Shown here in pieces: positions 63,086-64,000 of a DNA stretch of 64,000 nt. The position numbers and the translations under genes are program-made. The number at the start of each line of letters is the position of its first letter. Position 1 is the first letter of the stretch. This stretch comes from Sulfitobacter guttiformis (GTDB lineage: Bacteria; Pseudomonadota; Alphaproteobacteria; Rhodobacterales; Rhodobacteraceae), in assembly GCF_003610455.1 (NCBI RefSeq), contig NZ_RAQK01000001.1:372001-436000 (forward strand). The letters run 5' to 3'. The notes beneath the pieces were generated by a model. That model did no database searches, was not told the origin of the DNA, and saw only the letters and a program-made list of their open reading frames with translations.

Positions 63086-63787
63086 TCAACTGTTGGGTGC
63101 TTGTAGGTCAGAGTGCCTAATCGCGACCCCCGTTACAAGCAAGCCAACCGCATGGGCATAGCTCCCGTGTAGAACCGTGCCCGCGGCAAAAGGGCCTTGG
63201 TCGCATCGGAAGTAAGCTTTAAACCGGTTGTCGCTCCGATCAATCTCCAGTTCAAGCACCTCGAACCCGAACAACCTGCCCGAAACGTTATATTGCGCCT
63301 TATAGGTTGCTTCCTTGGCGGAGAAAATGAGCTTTGCCATAAGCCCCCGCTCCGAGGCCGGTTGCAGCCCCAGCCAGACGCGCTCCGCCCTTGTGCACAC
63401 CACGGCAACGGACAGCGGATCCAGCGGGGTCGCCTCTTCCAGATCGACACCGATGCCTGCCCAATCAGCCGACATCCCCACTGCTGCAACGCAGGCGGTC
63501 TTGGAGTGTGAGATGCTACCCGTAATTCCCGCAGGCCAGACCGGGGACCGGTCAGCCGCCATTTCAACAGACTGTATTGCCACCGAAAGCGATGTCATCG
63601 CCGCCCGCGCAGCACTACGCCCCGCGTGAAACTCGCATTTGCGATGGTCCACGGCCTGCGCCAGTGCCGCCGCCTCGGTCTTGTCCACATCATCCGGCAT
63701 CACGGTCGGGTCCCGCGCTGCAACCCCCAGACCTGTCGGCAAAACCGACCGTGTGAGTGCGCAGACCAATGCGGGGTCAAGGCTCAC
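63086..63787 (-). CDS. 4'-phosphopantetheinyl transferase (Sfp/EntD type)
   Basis: This 233-residue enzyme transfers phosphopantetheine from CoA to a serine of carrier proteins. It has KCEFHAGRSAARAAM, ITGSISHSK, GIGVDLEE (magnesium site, residues 112-118) and FSAKEATYKAQY (155-166), the usual Sfp-type motifs. The start is GTG 63787 overlapping the stop of the carrier-protein gene (GTGA), so its partner is almost certainly that carrier. It lies 7 bases before the SGNH gene. Confidence 0.92.
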   Translation of the reverse strand: MSLDPALVCALTRSVLPTGLGVAARDPTVMPDDVDKTEAAALAQAVDHRKCEFHAGRSAARAAMTSLSVAIQSVEMAADRSPVWPAGITGSISHSKTACVAAVGMSADWAGIGVDLEEATPLDPLSVAVVCTRAERVWLGLQPASERGLMAKLIFSAKEATYKAQYNVSGRLFGFEVLELEIDRSDNRFKAYFRCDQGPFAAGTVLHGSYAHAVGLLVTGVAIRHSDLQAPNS

Positions 63788-64000
63788 GAACCGGCCTTGA
63801 CCCGACCTGCGCGCATCGCACGGCGTTTAGACATCGTTTCAGACCTCGCCGGATCATCCTGCACGTCGATCTCTGGCTCCGCAGGCGCTTTGCCTTTGTC
63901 CAGGTGTGCCGCCAGACCTTCCAACGTAGGGAACCGGAAAATATCGGTAATCCCCAGCTTGTCCAGCCCCAGCGCCGCCTTGATATCGCGGTGCGCTTGC
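63784..64000 (-). CDS. Carrier-protein domain C-terminus of an NRPS/PKS-like protein, truncated by the window edge
   Basis: The last ~71 residues are visible (frame open to base 64000). They begin with AHRDIKAALGLDKLGITDIFRFPTLEGLAAHLDKG, the C-terminal half of a phosphopantetheine-binding (ACP/PCP) domain: the ITDIFRFPTL helix follows the modified serine, which lies outside the window. A tail of about 40 residues, basic at the end (MSKRRAMRAGRVKAGS), follows. What precedes the carrier domain (adenylation or other) cannot be seen. The overlap with the PPTase gene indicates one operon. Confidence 0.8.
   Translation of the reverse strand, partial: QAHRDIKAALGLDKLGITDIFRFPTLEGLAAHLDKGKAPAEPEIDVQDDPARSETMSKRRAMRAGRVKAGS

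Overview
The window is chromosomal DNA from an alphaproteobacterium, most likely a marine Rhodobacterales (roseobacter-group) species. This rests on gene content and order: a SUV3-type helicase, S4 protein, FdxA and CarD in a row; soxBDAG; dnaG-rpoD; hom followed by recJ; small Rhodobacterales-type proteins; an alphaproteobacterial LexA box (GAAC-N7-GAAC) before mmcB; and a tRNA-His without the usual G-1:C73 pair. No species can be named from the sequence alone. I see no phage, intact insertion sequence or CRISPR array.

1-20 kb is mostly housekeeping. It holds the end of a CPA2 cation/proton antiporter, divergent cobT/cobS (lower cobalamin pathway), the helicase-S4-fdxA-carD block, a TPR protein, an SCP2-like protein and a hydrolase. 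An exonuclease/ATP-dependent DNA ligase pair follows, then oligoendopeptidase F, rpoH, rluD sharing start-codon bases with a small membrane protein, tRNA-His, a decayed MarR/GNAT-type acetyltransferase, mmcB, and a membrane-protein/Clp-like pair of unknown role.

20-30 kb is the riboflavin block nrdR-ribD and ribE-ribBX-ribH-nusB on the minus strand. It is split by three plus-strand capsule genes (kpsS-like, an outer-membrane export lipoprotein, kpsC-like). 29.6-42 kb holds two tandem paralogous secreted proteins, rpoD, dnaG, a small secreted protein, the heterotetrameric sarcosine oxidase operon soxB-D-A-G and a glutamate dehydrogenase. 42-52.5 kb has a three-gene Tad minor-pilin module (VWA-type TadG plus two TadE/F-like proteins), a dehydrogenase, a pirin, a TetR regulator with a visible palindromic operator, a lipoprotein, hom, recJ and tRNA-Glu.

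52.5-64 kb is an exopolysaccharide locus and the most unusual part of the window. A priming sugar transferase, a BY-kinase-like ATPase whose Walker A lysine is replaced by asparagine, and a Wzz/GumC-type co-polymerase run on the plus strand. They are followed by a flippase, two glycosyltransferases and a tightly overlapping minus-strand operon: carrier-protein (NRPS/PKS-like) C-terminus, phosphopantetheinyl transferase, SGNH-like protein, a protein fusing a second SGNH-like domain to a glycoside-hydrolase-like domain, and a family 2 glycosyltransferase. I infer a polymer that is assembled Wzx/Wzy-style and modified by acyl or aminoacyl groups.
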